A DNA stretch of 64,000 nt from Chryseobacterium soli (GCF_000737705.1 NZ_JPRH01000007.1:147208-211207), one strand, 5' to 3'. Shown: positions 27,408 through 37,536, counted from the first letter of the stretch. The notes: a model not told the origin generated them from the letters alone. Translations and numbers: made by a program.

Positions 27408-29465
27408 ATGAAAATTTCCTGTATGTTTTATCTTCGAACCTGTATACTGTTTCTTTTTCTCTTTCTCTTTCCATTTTGTGTATTTGCAGAAGATGGGAGC
27501 CAGCTCTGGCTCCGGTTTCCTAATGTAAAAAATGGAATATCAACAGATAAAATCATCTCCAAAGGGAAAAATCCGACGCTTGATATTGCGAAAAAAGAGC
27601 TTACTACTTATTGGCAGGGACAGGCGGTTGAACTGCGTACAGAAAAATCATTGAAAAACCTTAAAGACGGCTATACCATTATCTCCGGACTGGATAAAAT
27701 CATTATTTCTTCAGCTAAAGAAACAGGCTTGCTGTATGGAGTGTATCATATTCTCCGCCTACAGCAGACGCAATCGGATCTTACTCACCTGAATATTACA
27801 GAAAAGCCTTCTTATGACGTAAGAATTCTCAACCATTGGGATAATCTGGACGGAAGTATAGAAAGAGGATATGCAGGACATTCGTTATGGAAATGGGAAG
27901 ATCTGCCCGGCACAATTTCCCCGCGTTATGAAGCCTATGCAAGAGCTAACGCTTCGATCGGAATTAACGCTGTCGTGCTGAATAATGTCAATGCTTCACC
28001 GAATATGCTGAAGAATGAATATCTGATCAAAGTAAAAGCACTGGCCGATATTTTTCGTCCGTATGGAATTAAGGTCTATCTTTCGGTGAACTTTTCCTCC
28101 CCAAAAGTCATTGGCGGACTTGAAAATTCTGATCCACTGAATAAAAAGGTTCAGGAATGGTGGAAGCAGAAAACCAATGAAATTTATAAGATAATACCGG
28201 ATTTTGGAGGTTTTTTGGTGAAAGCCAATTCAGAAGGGCAGCCCGGACCTCAGGATTATGGAAGAACCCATGCTGATGGTGCCAATATGATGGCGGATGT
28301 TCTGAAACCTCATGGCGGAATCGTGATGTGGCGTGCTTTTGTATACAGTGCGAGCCCGGAAGACCGCGCGAAACAGGCTTATCTGGAATTTCTGCCTCTG
28401 GACGGGAAATTCAGGGATAATGTGATTATTCAGATCAAAAACGGTCCGATTGATTTCCAACCCCGCGAACCTTTTAATCCCTTATTCGGAGCGTTAAAAA
28501 AAACCTCTGAAATGGTGGAATTTCAAATTACACAGGAATATCTGGGGTTTTCCAATCACCTCGTTTTTCTTGGCCCGTTGTTTAAAGAAACCCTGGACAG
28601 TGATACGTATGCCTATGGAAAAGGATCTACGGTTTCAAAAGTAACAGACGGTACATTGAGGCCTGCAAAATTAACGGCTATTTCCGCCGTAGCCAATATT
28701 GGTGATGAAACCAACTGGACCGGAAACCATTTTGCCCAGGCCAATTGGTATGCCTTCGGAAGACTGGCATGGAATCATCAGCTGGGTTCCGATCAGATTG
28801 CTGGGGAGTGGATAAAAATGACTTTCACCGATGATAAGAATTTTGTAAATCCGGTGAAAGAAATGATGCTTTCTTCCCGGGAAACAGCTGTAGACTATAT
28901 GATGCCGCTCGGTTTGCACCATATCTTTGCTTTTGACCATCATTACGGGCCTGAACCCTGGGGGAATATTCCCGGTGGAAGGCCGGACTGGATGCCCGTA
29001 TATTATCATAAAGCCGATGAAAACGGACTTGGATTCAACAGAACTCAAACAGGCAGTAATGCGGTGGCTCAATATTTTCCTCCTTTAAACGAGACCTATG
29101 GAAATATAGAAACTTGTCCCGAAAATCTCATCCTCTGGTTTCATCATGTTCCTTGGAAATATACTATGAAAGACGGGAAAAGCCTGTGGGATGAACTCTG
29201 CTACACCTACGATAAAGGCGTGAAAAACGTTCGTGAATATCAAAAAACCTGGGACAGAATGGAACCCTATGTGGATGCAGAGAGATTCCATCATGTTCAA
29301 TCCAGGTTAAAAATTCAGTCGAAAGATGCTGTATGGTGGAAAGATGCCTGCCTGCTTTATTTTCAGACCTATTCGAAGATGCCGATTCCTTATGATATAG
29401 AGCGTCCGGTTCATGAGCTGGAAGATCTTAAAAAAATCAAACTGGATATGAAGCACCATAACTAA
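27408..29465 (+). CDS. GH67 alpha-glucuronidase
   Basis: The 685-residue protein has a signal peptide (about 1-28). It shows the N-terminal GH67 domain (with LYGVYHILRL), the TIM-barrel core (WDNLDGSIERGYAG, ANASIGINAVVLNNVNA, the probable acid E276 in VKANSEGQPGPQ) and the helical C-terminal domain (HHVPWKYTMKDGKSLWDELC). GH67 releases 4-O-methylglucuronate from the non-reducing end of short xylo-oligosaccharides, so it works after GH10 and complements GH115. A periplasmic location is implied by the signal. It is the last gene of the xylan locus. Confidence 0.94.
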   Translation: MKISCMFYLRTCILFLFLFLFPFCVFAEDGSQLWLRFPNVKNGISTDKIISKGKNPTLDIAKKELTTYWQGQAVELRTEKSLKNLKDGYTIISGLDKIIISSAKETGLLYGVYHILRLQQTQSDLTHLNITEKPSYDVRILNHWDNLDGSIERGYAGHSLWKWEDLPGTISPRYEAYARANASIGINAVVLNNVNASPNMLKNEYLIKVKALADIFRPYGIKVYLSVNFSSPKVIGGLENSDPLNKKVQEWWKQKTNEIYKIIPDFGGFLVKANSEGQPGPQDYGRTHADGANMMADVLKPHGGIVMWRAFVYSASPEDRAKQAYLEFLPLDGKFRDNVIIQIKNGPIDFQPREPFNPLFGALKKTSEMVEFQITQEYLGFSNHLVFLGPLFKETLDSDTYAYGKGSTVSKVTDGTLRPAKLTAISAVANIGDETNWTGNHFAQANWYAFGRLAWNHQLGSDQIAGEWIKMTFTDDKNFVNPVKEMMLSSRETAVDYMMPLGLHHIFAFDHHYGPEPWGNIPGGRPDWMPVYYHKADENGLGFNRTQTGSNAVAQYFPPLNETYGNIETCPENLILWFHHVPWKYTMKDGKSLWDELCYTYDKGVKNVREYQKTWDRMEPYVDAERFHHVQSRLKIQSKDAVWWKDACLLYFQTYSKMPIPYDIERPVHELEDLKKIKLDMKHHN

Positions 29466-29527
29466 AGTTAATCTGCATTGTTTGTAAGACCTGGTTCACA
29501 CAATATTGACAATTTTACAATCTTCAT

Positions 29528-29561
29528 AAAGATACCGTTAAAACTATATGTGGTATCTTTG
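29528..29561 (+). promoter_or_regulatory. Promoter of the HAD gene inside an inverted repeat
   Basis: TATCTTTG (29554-29561) matches TAnnTTTG. Its first seven bases fall within GGTATCTTT (29552-29560), the exact complement of AAAGATACC (29528-29536), giving a 9-bp inverted repeat with a 15-base spacer. An operator over the -7 box is likely. ATTGACAATTTT also occurs twice around it (29505 and 29569). Confidence 0.55.
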
Positions 29562-29599
29562 TGACTTGATTGACAATTTTGTAACCAAAAAAATGTTGT

Positions 29600-30403
29600 A
29601 TGAATGATATTAAGCTGATCGTAACCGATATGGACGGAACATTCCTGAATTCTCAATATGAAGTTAGCCCGGAGTTTCCGGAAATCTATGAAGAGCTGAA
29701 AAGAAGAAATATTCTCTTCGTACCGGCAAGTGGAAGACAGATGCTGGGGATCACCAAATATTTCGGAGCGATTGAAAATGAAATTGGTTTTATTGCTGAA
29801 AACGGAGGGTACATGGTGTACAAGAATCAGGAATTATTTGCTGACCAGCTGAACCAAAATAATATTGCGGAAATTATCCGTTCTATCCGTACAGTTCCAG
29901 CCGCAACGGCCGTTTTATCAGGCAAGAAAAAAGCCTATTACGAAACAGATAATCAGGATTTTATAGACTATATTGCACGGTTTTATACCGATAACGAAAG
30001 GAGTGAGGATCTAACGGAGCCGGTAGATGACAGTATTTTTAAAATTGCCGTTTATCATCCCGAAAGCTCTGAAAAATATTTATATCCGGTCGTAAAAGAC
30101 TTTGATCAATTCGGACTTGAAGTCGTAATTTCTGGCCAGCACTGGATGGATATTATGAATAAAAATATCAATAAAGGAAATGCACTTGAAAAATTGCAGA
30201 AAACTCTTAATATTACTCCCGCTCAGACCATGGTTTTCGGAGATTATATGAATGATATCGAAATGCTTAAAAAAGCCCAGTACTCTTATGCGATGGAAAA
30301 TGCGCATCCTGCCGTAAAAGCAGCAGCAAGCTTTGAAGCGGGTTCCAATGATAACTTTGGAGTGTTGAACACCATTAAAAACTATCTGAATGCGGGTTTA
30401 TAA
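29600..30403 (+). CDS. Cof-type HAD-IIB sugar-phosphate phosphatase
   Basis: The 267-residue cytosolic HAD hydrolase has the nucleophile motif DMDGTFLNS (about 10-18), motif II in PASGRQM, and motifs III/IV in NKGNALEKL and FGDYMNDIEML, with an IIB-type cap between. Family members dephosphorylate sugar phosphates or flavin/PLP precursors; the substrate cannot be read from sequence. It has its own promoter and is separated from the phytase gene by a terminator shared with the converging transcript. A link to the xylan locus is possible only by position. Confidence 0.85.
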   Translation: MNDIKLIVTDMDGTFLNSQYEVSPEFPEIYEELKRRNILFVPASGRQMLGITKYFGAIENEIGFIAENGGYMVYKNQELFADQLNQNNIAEIIRSIRTVPAATAVLSGKKKAYYETDNQDFIDYIARFYTDNERSEDLTEPVDDSIFKIAVYHPESSEKYLYPVVKDFDQFGLEVVISGQHWMDIMNKNINKGNALEKLQKTLNITPAQTMVFGDYMNDIEMLKKAQYSYAMENAHPAVKAAASFEAGSNDNFGVLNTIKNYLNAGL

Positions 30404-30422
30404 ACAGCTTTAACATAATAAA

Positions 30423-30457
30423 TACCCCCCGAAATGTATAAACATTCCGGGGGGGTA
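30423..30457. terminator. Bidirectional terminator between converging genes
   Basis: TACCCCCCGAAATGT and ACATTCCGGGGGGGTA form a very stable stem with a loop of a few bases, between the HAD stop (30403) and the phytase stop (30459, minus strand). The C6/G7 runs are prone to slippage in sequencing. Confidence 0.75.
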
Positions 30458-30458
30458 A

Positions 30459-31499
30459 TTATTTCATATTGGCTTTTATCCTTTCTTCAACCATACGCCA
30501 GTCATAGATATGAAAAACTTTGCCGTTACTCATGGCAACAAAGATTCCCTTCGGAAATTGAGGTCCCAGATTAATATTCGTTACCTCCGAACCATCACTT
30601 TCACTGGTGGAAACCGGTATTTCAGCAATGATTCCTTTCGCCGGGTTTTCTCTCAGATACACATTGAAGGTATCTTTCTGCTGATTGGAAACCAAAATAT
30701 ATCCTGCTGCAGCAGAAGTAGGATAGATGGAAATTCCTTCCACATCAGATTTGAAATCACCTTTCCCGAATACCAGTAGTTCTTCATTGCCTTTTTCCGG
30801 ATCAGCATAATACTGATGAACACCAAACTGCTCGTCAGAGTAATAAATATATCCTAATTCATCATCTACCGCAATGCTTTCAATCTCTTTCAACCCGCTG
30901 TATTTTCCAAATTTACGGACTACATTTCCCGTGATCTTTCCCTCTTTCTCAGAAAGCAGATACTGCCATAAATAGCCGTCACTAGGTCCTGATTTTCTTC
31001 CGGCAATCACAAAAATCTCTTCCGTTTTTGGATTTTTATACATAGAGATTCCCATTGGTCCGCGTTCCGTTTCTCCATCAAAAACAGAGAACGTACCCAC
31101 TTCTTTCAGATCAGGAAGTGAATACAATTTCACCATATTGGTTTCTCTTTCGGTAACCGCAGCGATGTCTGTCTTTTTTCCGTTTAAAAGGAATCCGTAC
31201 TCAATATCCACATTATTAGGACGCTTTAAGCCCAATACCTTATTGATGATTTTTCCTTGAAGGTTGAAGGCATACAAGCCGCCGTCAGTATCTTTATCCG
31301 TTCCTACAATAATACTTTTTGAAGCATCCGCGGGATTTATCCATATTGCAGGATCGTCCGTATCATGAACAACCGTTTCAGTGATGACGGCAGGTACCAG
31401 ATTTTTTCCCAATGATTTCTGTCCCATACAGCTGATCAAAAAAGGCAGTACAGAAAGGGCTGCGATGTAATGTATTTTTTTCATTCTATTCATAATCAT
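30459..31499 (-). CDS. Beta-propeller phytase lipoprotein
   Basis: The 346-residue protein has a lipoprotein signal (LISC, Cys about 24). Beta-propeller phytase signatures follow: DTDDPAIWINP, GTDKDTDGGLYAF, RPNNVDIEYG, ESIAVDDELGYIYYSDEQFGV and DVEGISIYP. It should release phosphate from phytate with Ca2+ at the cell surface or in the periplasm. The first ATG (31499) overlaps the TAA of the upstream TonB receptor as TAATG, so the two are probably translationally coupled; ATG 31484 (MKKIHYIAAL) is the other good start. Pairing with a receptor suggests phytate or inositol-phosphate scavenging under phosphate limitation. Confidence 0.88.
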   Translation of the reverse strand: MIMNRMKKIHYIAALSVLPFLISCMGQKSLGKNLVPAVITETVVHDTDDPAIWINPADASKSIIVGTDKDTDGGLYAFNLQGKIINKVLGLKRPNNVDIEYGFLLNGKKTDIAAVTERETNMVKLYSLPDLKEVGTFSVFDGETERGPMGISMYKNPKTEEIFVIAGRKSGPSDGYLWQYLLSEKEGKITGNVVRKFGKYSGLKEIESIAVDDELGYIYYSDEQFGVHQYYADPEKGNEELLVFGKGDFKSDVEGISIYPTSAAAGYILVSNQQKDTFNVYLRENPAKGIIAEIPVSTSESDGSEVTNINLGPQFPKGIFVAMSNGKVFHIYDWRMVEERIKANMK

Positions 31500-34308
31500 T
31501 AAAAATCAAACTTTACGCCTAACGTGAATCTCGGTCTGTAGTATTCTACCTGAGCAGTTCTGCTCTGGATACCCTGATAATAGCGTAACGGCTGGTTGGT
31601 TAAATTATTAGCTTCCGCAAACACTCTCAGTTGGCTCGTTACTTTATAAGAGGCGTTGGCATCAAGGAAAATCTGTTTGTCGTAATAACGGTCTTCAAAT
31701 GAATTTCCACCCAGTTCATCGATATAATGAGCCGCATAATTCATAGAAACCCTTGCAGAAAAACGTTTGTTTTCCCAGGAAAGAGATCCGTTGAACATAT
31801 GCGGTGCCGTTCCCGGAAGACTTACATCATCCCTTTCCAGACCATCTTCATTGGTGATTCCTTTTGCTTTTGAATGGGTGTAGGTATAATTGATGTACAC
31901 TCCCAATCCTTTCCAGAAAGCTCCCGGAATAAAATCCAGCTGTCTCTGAAGTGCTGCTTCAAAACCGTAAATATCTACACTGCTTCCATTACGCTGCTGA
32001 GTAAATCTCCAGTTATTTTCCCCTGCGGGAATAGGGTTAGCCTGTCCTGCAAAATCCGTTGCGAAATCGATTGCAGAATAATTTCTTCTTGTATAGGTAT
32101 AAATAAAATCTTTAAGGTTTTTATAAAATAAGCCTCCGGAAAGAATTCCGACAGATTTAAAATATTTCTCTGCCATAAAATCGAAATTGTAGGCATATGT
32201 TGCTTTAAGATCCGGATTTCCGGCAGCAATCTGCTCATCACCGGAAATAACGTTAAGATAAGGAACCAGCGCATAATAGTTGGGGCGTGCCAGGGCAGTG
32301 GTAAAGGCTCCACGAAGCACAAGATTCTGTGCCGGAGTATATTTAAAAGAAACATTAGGAAGGATATTCGTGTATGAATTGGTATTATTGATCTTCCCGG
32401 CCAGGTTTTCCTCATCCATTACATAATTTCCGGTGTAATCGATCTTTGTTGTTTCGATACGGGCTCCCGCGATCATGGAAAATTTGTCACTGAAATCCTG
32501 ATCCCAGCGGATATAACCCGCATAAATATTTTCCTTAGCACTGTAATTGCTTGAAAGGAATTCCTCCGGTCTCAGTGTTGCTGTAAATAGATTAGGATTA
32601 AAAAGATCCAGACCGCCCATATATCCTGCACTTACAAATGTTCCGGGAACATAATTTCCGGGCTGGAAATGCTGGCCGTCAAAATAAGTGGTCGGCACAG
32701 ACAGCAAGCTTCCCATAGAACTGGTTGGGCTAAAAGAATAATAGTCATTGTCTCTTTCCTTTTCCTTCAGGCGGAGACGGGCTCCCACACGGATTCGGCC
32801 TTTCTGATCCTGAATGACAGAAAACGGAAACCGTACATTTACTTTTGCTCCGAATTCCTTTTCTTGAGTAAAGCTATTGGCATCCGAAAGGCTGCTTAGC
32901 TGATATTTTCCTAAATTATCTGCAGTAAGAGGAGTGATCATCGGCCTTTCTGGATCACTGAAATTATTGGAAAATTTAATGCTTTCACCATCAAACTGCA
33001 TCACGCGCTCATGAGGTTTCTTTTCGCTGGCAGTCGCATAGTTCATCGACCAGTCGAGATCCACTTTAGAACCCAAAAGATGCTCACCTCTCAAGGCATA
33101 ATTCTGTACTTTTTGTCTCTCAAGACGGGTATTGTCATTATCAGCATCTCCGCCTTTCACCTGCCTGGTGATATTACCTTTCCAGCCGGTGATTTCTGTT
33201 TCGTCACTGTTGTAGGTTGGCTTTATTTTGTAGCCTAATGCATATCTGTTTTCTTTATCATTTCTGAAATTATACATGGCAGAAGCATAGATCTTATTTT
33301 TAGGATTGAATTCATAATCCAAATTCAGATCAAAACTATGCCTGATACGGTGCTCATTGTAATACCGGACTCCCATTTTGCTTACGTAGGCAGTCTTTGC
33401 AAGATCATTGGCCAGACCCCAGGTCGGCTCAATATTATCAGATCCGAAATTATTGTTATTGTAGGAAAAACTGAAAACAGCCCCAACTTTTTATTAAGGA
33501 AACGGTCGCCGTAGACTAATCCGGCAGTGTAATTTCCTTTTTCTCTGATGGGATTATATCCTCCAGCTACGGTAGCTGAAATTCTCTGGCCATTAGGGGA
33601 CGCTCTCGTAATAAGATTTACGGAACCTCCGATGGCGTCGGCATCCATATCCGGTGTCAGTGTTTTATTAACCTCTATGGTGGCAATCATATCAGAAGGA
33701 ATAAGATCCATCTGTACATTCCGGTTGTCTCCTTCCGCAGAAGGAATTCTGTCACCATTCAGGGTTACAGAATTCAGGTTCGGAGCGAGCCCTCTGATGA
33801 TCAGGTTTCTAGCCTCTCCCTGGTCATTCTGTATCGTAATTCCCGGCACTCTTTTAAGAGCATCTCCGATATTGGCATCCGGAAAACGGCCGATCTGGTC
33901 CGAGGAAATTACATTGGTAATATTGGCATTATTCTTCTGCTTGTTTAAAGCCCGAGCCTGGTTTTTCAACGTAGCGCCACTTACAACAACCTCTTCAATA
34001 GCCGTCTCTCTTTTGGCAAAAACAATATTCTGTTTGGTATTTTTATCGGATTCGACGAGCACGCTGTATTCGCGGGTTCCGTATCCCAGATAGTCTATCT
34101 TCATGCTGTAGCTTCCGGAGGGAACATTAAGAAATACAAAATTTCCGTGTTCATCAGAAGTTGTATAAATATTTCCGGGGCTCAGGGAAATTTTAGCACC
34201 CGGTAATGCAATTTTGGTGTCGTCGTTAATGCTTCCTGAAACCGTACCGCTTTGGGCATAAAAATAGATGGATGCGCAGAGTAGAACAGAAGTAAATATT
34301 CTTTTCAC
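31499..34308 (-). pseudogene. TonB-dependent receptor, split by a one-base frameshift
   Basis: Two adjoining frames make one receptor. 33382-34308 encodes a signal peptide, a carboxypeptidase-like sandwich (about 20-105), the TonB box IEEVVVSG and the plug. 31499-33376 encodes the barrel, ending GVKFDF. Reading one base differently after LNKKLG at about 33481-33484 (four C on the + strand) restores AVFSFSYNNNN and joins the halves into a 936-residue protein. So a single base is missing relative to an intact gene. Sequencing error, a recent inactivating mutation or a mixed population would all look like this. The start is GTG 34308; an ATG 7 bases upstream is out of frame. It heads the operon with the phytase gene. 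Confidence 0.85.
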
Positions 34309-34332
34309 TTTTCATTTAGATTTAAATTCATG

Positions 34333-34340
34333 CAAAATTA
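34333..34340 (-). promoter_or_regulatory. -7 box TAATTTTG for the receptor-phytase operon
   Basis: Read on the minus strand this is TAATTTTG, matching TAnnTTTG, 25 bases before the GTG start. No well-spaced -33 TTG is obvious. The region between it and 34573 is otherwise AT-rich and empty. Confidence 0.5.
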
Positions 34341-34573
34341 GAAGTCTAGAATGCAAACTGACTGAAATGAAAATTAAGCTTATTTTAAAGAATTATTAAC
34401 AGGAGCTAAGAAAAGTGTTATAATATTAAATATTCATTAATATTCATTTTTTTGTTATTTTATTATGTAGAAAAATGAAGAATAAATCAAGAAAAAGTAA
34501 GTTGTTGAATAGCAGTTTTTTTGGACTATATCAATATTGCCCGAACAGGAGTTGAAGTGTTTTTAAAATTATT

Positions 34574-35434
34574 TTACTTTAATTTTTTAAAACTTTGAAA
34601 GGTTTCCACAACACCCTCAAAATGTTCATCCTTGAAAATTCCCGATTGATAGACCCGCTCAAAGGTTTCCGCAGTTCCGGAAGCCATTACGCTGGGGAGA
34701 TTTTCACTGTTCAGCATTTCCGTCAGGCCTTTCATTTCATCAATTCTACGGAAAATATGCTGTGGATAGGTAGGAGTGGTTTTGGTAAGGTCCTGATAGG
34801 TGCCGGGAATAAATACCTGAAGACTTTCATTGAGTTCATCAAGGATACCAAAATGGGCTGCGGCAGTCATGGTTTCAAAAAATAAAGCGTTCATTCCTTT
34901 ATTCACCATAGAAAATAGTAATTTATAGGCTGATGCAGCTTCTGTTTTTTCTCCGGCATCTTTTATGGTGAATAGCGTTGAAAATAAATCAATCAATAAA
35001 TGTCTGTACATCCCGCTTACCACCAACGCAGCATGATCCGGAATATCTTTAGATGCACCCATCACAGCACCGTTAATAAACTGAATATCTATCGCTGAAA
35101 ACAGAGCTTCAATAGCCAAAGCGGCAGCAGGAGTATTGGAGTTTAAATCAACATAAACTGGTCTGTTGTCTGTATTTTTTAAACAGGAAACTACTTGTTC
35201 AGCAATGATCAGGCTTCCTTCAGGACTTGTAAGGGAAAGAATCATTTCAGCCTGATTAACCACGTGTTGCAGGGAACCGGCATCTTCAATACCGGCATTT
35301 TTGATGTTCTGTAAAGTTCGTGGCGACCTTCCTTCTCCCGCAGTGATTACTTTAAACTGATGTTTAATTAATTCTTTAGCGATCTGTGTTCCCATATCTC
35401 CCGGAAAAAGAAGGGCTATTACTGGTCTCTGCAT
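34574..35434 (-). CDS. NAD(P)-dependent beta-hydroxyacid dehydrogenase-like reductase (DUF1932 C-terminal domain)
   Basis: The 286-residue protein has a Rossmann N-terminus (IALLFPGDMGTQIAKEL, about 5-21) of the 6-phosphogluconate/3-hydroxyisobutyrate dehydrogenase type. The substrate segment DLNSNTPAA and FINGAVMGA lie near residues 95-125. An all-helical C-terminal domain resembles DUF1932. Such proteins are annotated as beta-hydroxyacid dehydrogenases or imine reductases. The dinucleotide loop is PGDMG in place of GxGxxG. Substrate is unknown. It shares a conserved upstream box with the MFS gene at 38171-39358, which suggests common control. Confidence 0.72.
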   Translation of the reverse strand: MQRPVIALLFPGDMGTQIAKELIKHQFKVITAGEGRSPRTLQNIKNAGIEDAGSLQHVVNQAEMILSLTSPEGSLIIAEQVVSCLKNTDNRPVYVDLNSNTPAAALAIEALFSAIDIQFINGAVMGASKDIPDHAALVVSGMYRHLLIDLFSTLFTIKDAGEKTEAASAYKLLFSMVNKGMNALFFETMTAAAHFGILDELNESLQVFIPGTYQDLTKTTPTYPQHIFRRIDEMKGLTEMLNSENLPSVMASGTAETFERVYQSGIFKDEHFEGVVETFQSFKKLK

Positions 35435-35744
35435 GGATGATGATTTTATGATTTACAATAACTGACAGTATTAATGATACAAAGGTCCTTAAAATTTTTC
35501 AATCTGTAAAACACATTATTCCGATCATATCTATTGCTAAAACCGATGGATTTATTTAAATATTATCTTGGCAGTAATGATGACGGTTGGCTTTCACATT
35601 ACGGTTTTGCTTTTGTTCCTTTTTTCTGTAATAGTTATAACGGTTTTTATCATTTATTGATATTTTTCTGTTGGAAAATGGTACCCAATCGACTCAATAT
35701 GTAATACAAACATTCTTTGAGTTGTCTTATTACTAAAACCATCC
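35435..35744. other. 310-bp divergent intergenic region
   Basis: It separates the minus-strand reductase from the plus-strand serine hydrolase. Apart from the conserved box at 35481-35547 I see no gene, repeat or full TAnnTTTG promoter here. Confidence 0.5.
35481..35547 (-). promoter_or_regulatory. Conserved upstream box, copy 1
   Basis: Within 35501-35547, AATCTGTAAAAC and AAAACCGAT are separated exactly as at 39430-39476, and 39 of the 47 positions are identical between the two sites. Both lie just upstream of minus-strand genes. CCGAT occurs twice with a 22-base period (35521 and 35543), as expected for two AraC-type half-sites. The regulator is inferred to be the AraC-like protein at 39466-40443. 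Confidence 0.6.
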
Positions 35745-37178
35745 ATGAAAACGTATTGTATATTGATTTTTTGTCTTTTTTCGGCCTGTTTTCCGGCTCA
35801 GAATACTGAAGCTGCCGTAGCTACTGTCATCAACAGGGAAATGAAAGAACGGCAAATTCCGGGATTACAGATCGCCGTTGTGCAAAACGGCAAAATTATT
35901 CTTAAAAAAGCTTTTGGTACAGCCAATATCCAGGATCGTATCCCAGTTACTGATACAACTGTTTTTCCTATTAATTCATGTACAAAAGTTTTTACGGCTG
36001 TAGCGATTATGCAGCTTGCTGAAGAAGGAAAACTCAATTTATCTTCTCCTTTATCTCAATATCTAGACGATCTTCCTGAAAAGTGGCAGCAGGTAACCGT
36101 TGAGCAGGTAATGACTCATATTTCCGGGTTCCCTGAAATATTACAGCTGCTGGATCCTATTACGGGGACTAATCTGAAAACAGAAAAAGAAATTTGGGAA
36201 GCGCTTACAAAACTTCCCATGAGCTTTAAAACCGGTGAGCAGTTTAGTTATAATCAGACCAATTATTATCTGCTTGGGAAAATAATTGAAAAACTCAGCG
36301 GACAGCCTTTTGATGTATTTTTTAAAAAGCGTCAGTTTGAACCGGTTGGAATGAAAAGTACAGTATTTGGGGATTCCAGAGATGTAATCGCTCATTTTGC
36401 ACCTACCTACAGATATACAACTATGCTGAATGGGCAAAAACTTAATGAACCCAAACTGATCAATGATTATCACTTATTTCCGGAGTTTACGAGAACAAGT
36501 GCCGGGCTCAATACTACTGCAGAAGAGCTTGCTGCCTGGATTATTGCTTTACAGAAAGGAAAACTATTAAAAAATCCGGAATCACTGCAACGGATGTGGT
36601 CGCCGATTCGTTTTAATAACGGAACACCTACCAATTGGTCGCCGGGCTGGGGATTAACGAAGTTTAGGGCCGAACACAAGGCAGTAGGAATGTCGGGAGG
36701 TGGCAGATCTGCATTCTTAGTATATCCGGACGATAATTTATCTGTTATTGTCCTCACCAACTTAGGTGGTGGGATGCCTGAAGATTTCCTGGAAGAGCTT
36801 GCCGGAATCTATATTCCGGGTATTGTGAAAGCAGATCCCATTACTTTTCTTAGAATTCAGCTTAAAAAGAAGGGTTTTAATAAAGCCATTGATGTAGTGA
36901 ATGCAGAAAAGAAAATACATCCTGAATTCAAACCTAATGAATCTGAACTGAATGACTGGGCATATCGGTTAATGTCCCGAAACCAAATACAGGAAGCTTT
37001 CGAAATTTTTAAATTAAATACCTATTTATTCCCTGGCAGCTGGAATGCTTATGACAGCTATGGAGAAGTATTATTGAAAATGGGAAAGAAAAAAGAAGCT
37101 GCCGATATGTATAAAAAATCTATACAATTGAATCCTGATAATGAAAATGGGAAAAATATGTTGAAGCAGTTATTATAA
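35745..37178 (+). CDS. Exported serine hydrolase (beta-lactamase/PBP4* family) with TPR tail
   Basis: The 477-residue protein has a signal peptide (about 1-18). Its class C beta-lactamase-like domain (about 22-365) has the SxxK motif SCTK (S78, K81) and SYNQTNYYLLG (Y169), where the usual YxN is YNQ. A C-terminal TPR-like region (about 390-477, with GEVLLKMGKKKEAADMYKKS) follows. It may be an esterase, D-aminopeptidase or carboxypeptidase-like enzyme; true beta-lactamase activity is unlikely given the TPR tail. It is divergent from the reductase gene. Confidence 0.8.
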   Translation: MKTYCILIFCLFSACFPAQNTEAAVATVINREMKERQIPGLQIAVVQNGKIILKKAFGTANIQDRIPVTDTTVFPINSCTKVFTAVAIMQLAEEGKLNLSSPLSQYLDDLPEKWQQVTVEQVMTHISGFPEILQLLDPITGTNLKTEKEIWEALTKLPMSFKTGEQFSYNQTNYYLLGKIIEKLSGQPFDVFFKKRQFEPVGMKSTVFGDSRDVIAHFAPTYRYTTMLNGQKLNEPKLINDYHLFPEFTRTSAGLNTTAEELAAWIIALQKGKLLKNPESLQRMWSPIRFNNGTPTNWSPGWGLTKFRAEHKAVGMSGGGRSAFLVYPDDNLSVIVLTNLGGGMPEDFLEELAGIYIPGIVKADPITFLRIQLKKKGFNKAIDVVNAEKKIHPEFKPNESELNDWAYRLMSRNQIQEAFEIFKLNTYLFPGSWNAYDSYGEVLLKMGKKKEAADMYKKSIQLNPDNENGKNMLKQLL

Positions 37179-37200
37179 AATTAATAGAATCTACCGTAAT

Positions 37201-37435
37201 TATTTATTTTCTTTGACCACAGATTTCACAGATTCACACACATGATTATTTTAATTATGTTACTTTTAAAACTACGCAGATCTAGCAGATTGTTCTGTAT
37301 GACGAACAATAAAATTCTTTGATTTTTTTAACTTTAAATAAATTTAGTGTTTAAAGACTTTATGTCTTTTGTGATTAACCATGTTTAGAAAAAATCTGCA
37401 TCATCTGATTGATCTGCGTGATATTTAGATTTAAC
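37201..37435. repeat. Decayed intergenic repeat of the CAGATTTCACAGATT type
   Basis: The spacer contains ACCACAGATTTCACAGATTC, then ACGCAGATCTAGCAGATT, then AATCTGCATCATCTGATT and GATCTGCGTGATATTTAG. Such units, alternating CAGAT and ATCTG on both strands, are frequent filler in Bacteroidota genomes. There is no coding content in this 374-base gap. Confidence 0.55.
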
Positions 37436-37500
37436 GTGTAGAAGTAATTTTTATCTGTTTTATTACAGCCCATTGAATTAATTTATAACAAATAGCCAAC

Positions 37501-37536
37501 AAAAAAGGTCTGATTCATAAGAAACAGACCTTTTTT
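37501..37536. terminator. Bidirectional terminator
   Basis: AAAAAAGGTCTG (37501-37512) and CAGACCTTTTTT (37525-37536) are exact complements around a 12-base loop. It lies 16 bases past the stop of the minus-strand gene at 37553 and also faces the serine hydrolase transcript. Confidence 0.8.

Noticed and set aside
33470..33495. Programmed frameshift or phase variation in the TonB receptor
   Set aside because: The run is only four C/G bases, too short for usual phase variation, and there is no slippery heptamer; mutation or sequence error is simpler.
33548..34093. 181-codon + strand frame opposite the TonB receptor
   Set aside because: Antisense to the conserved plug domain; its sequence has no protein-like signature.
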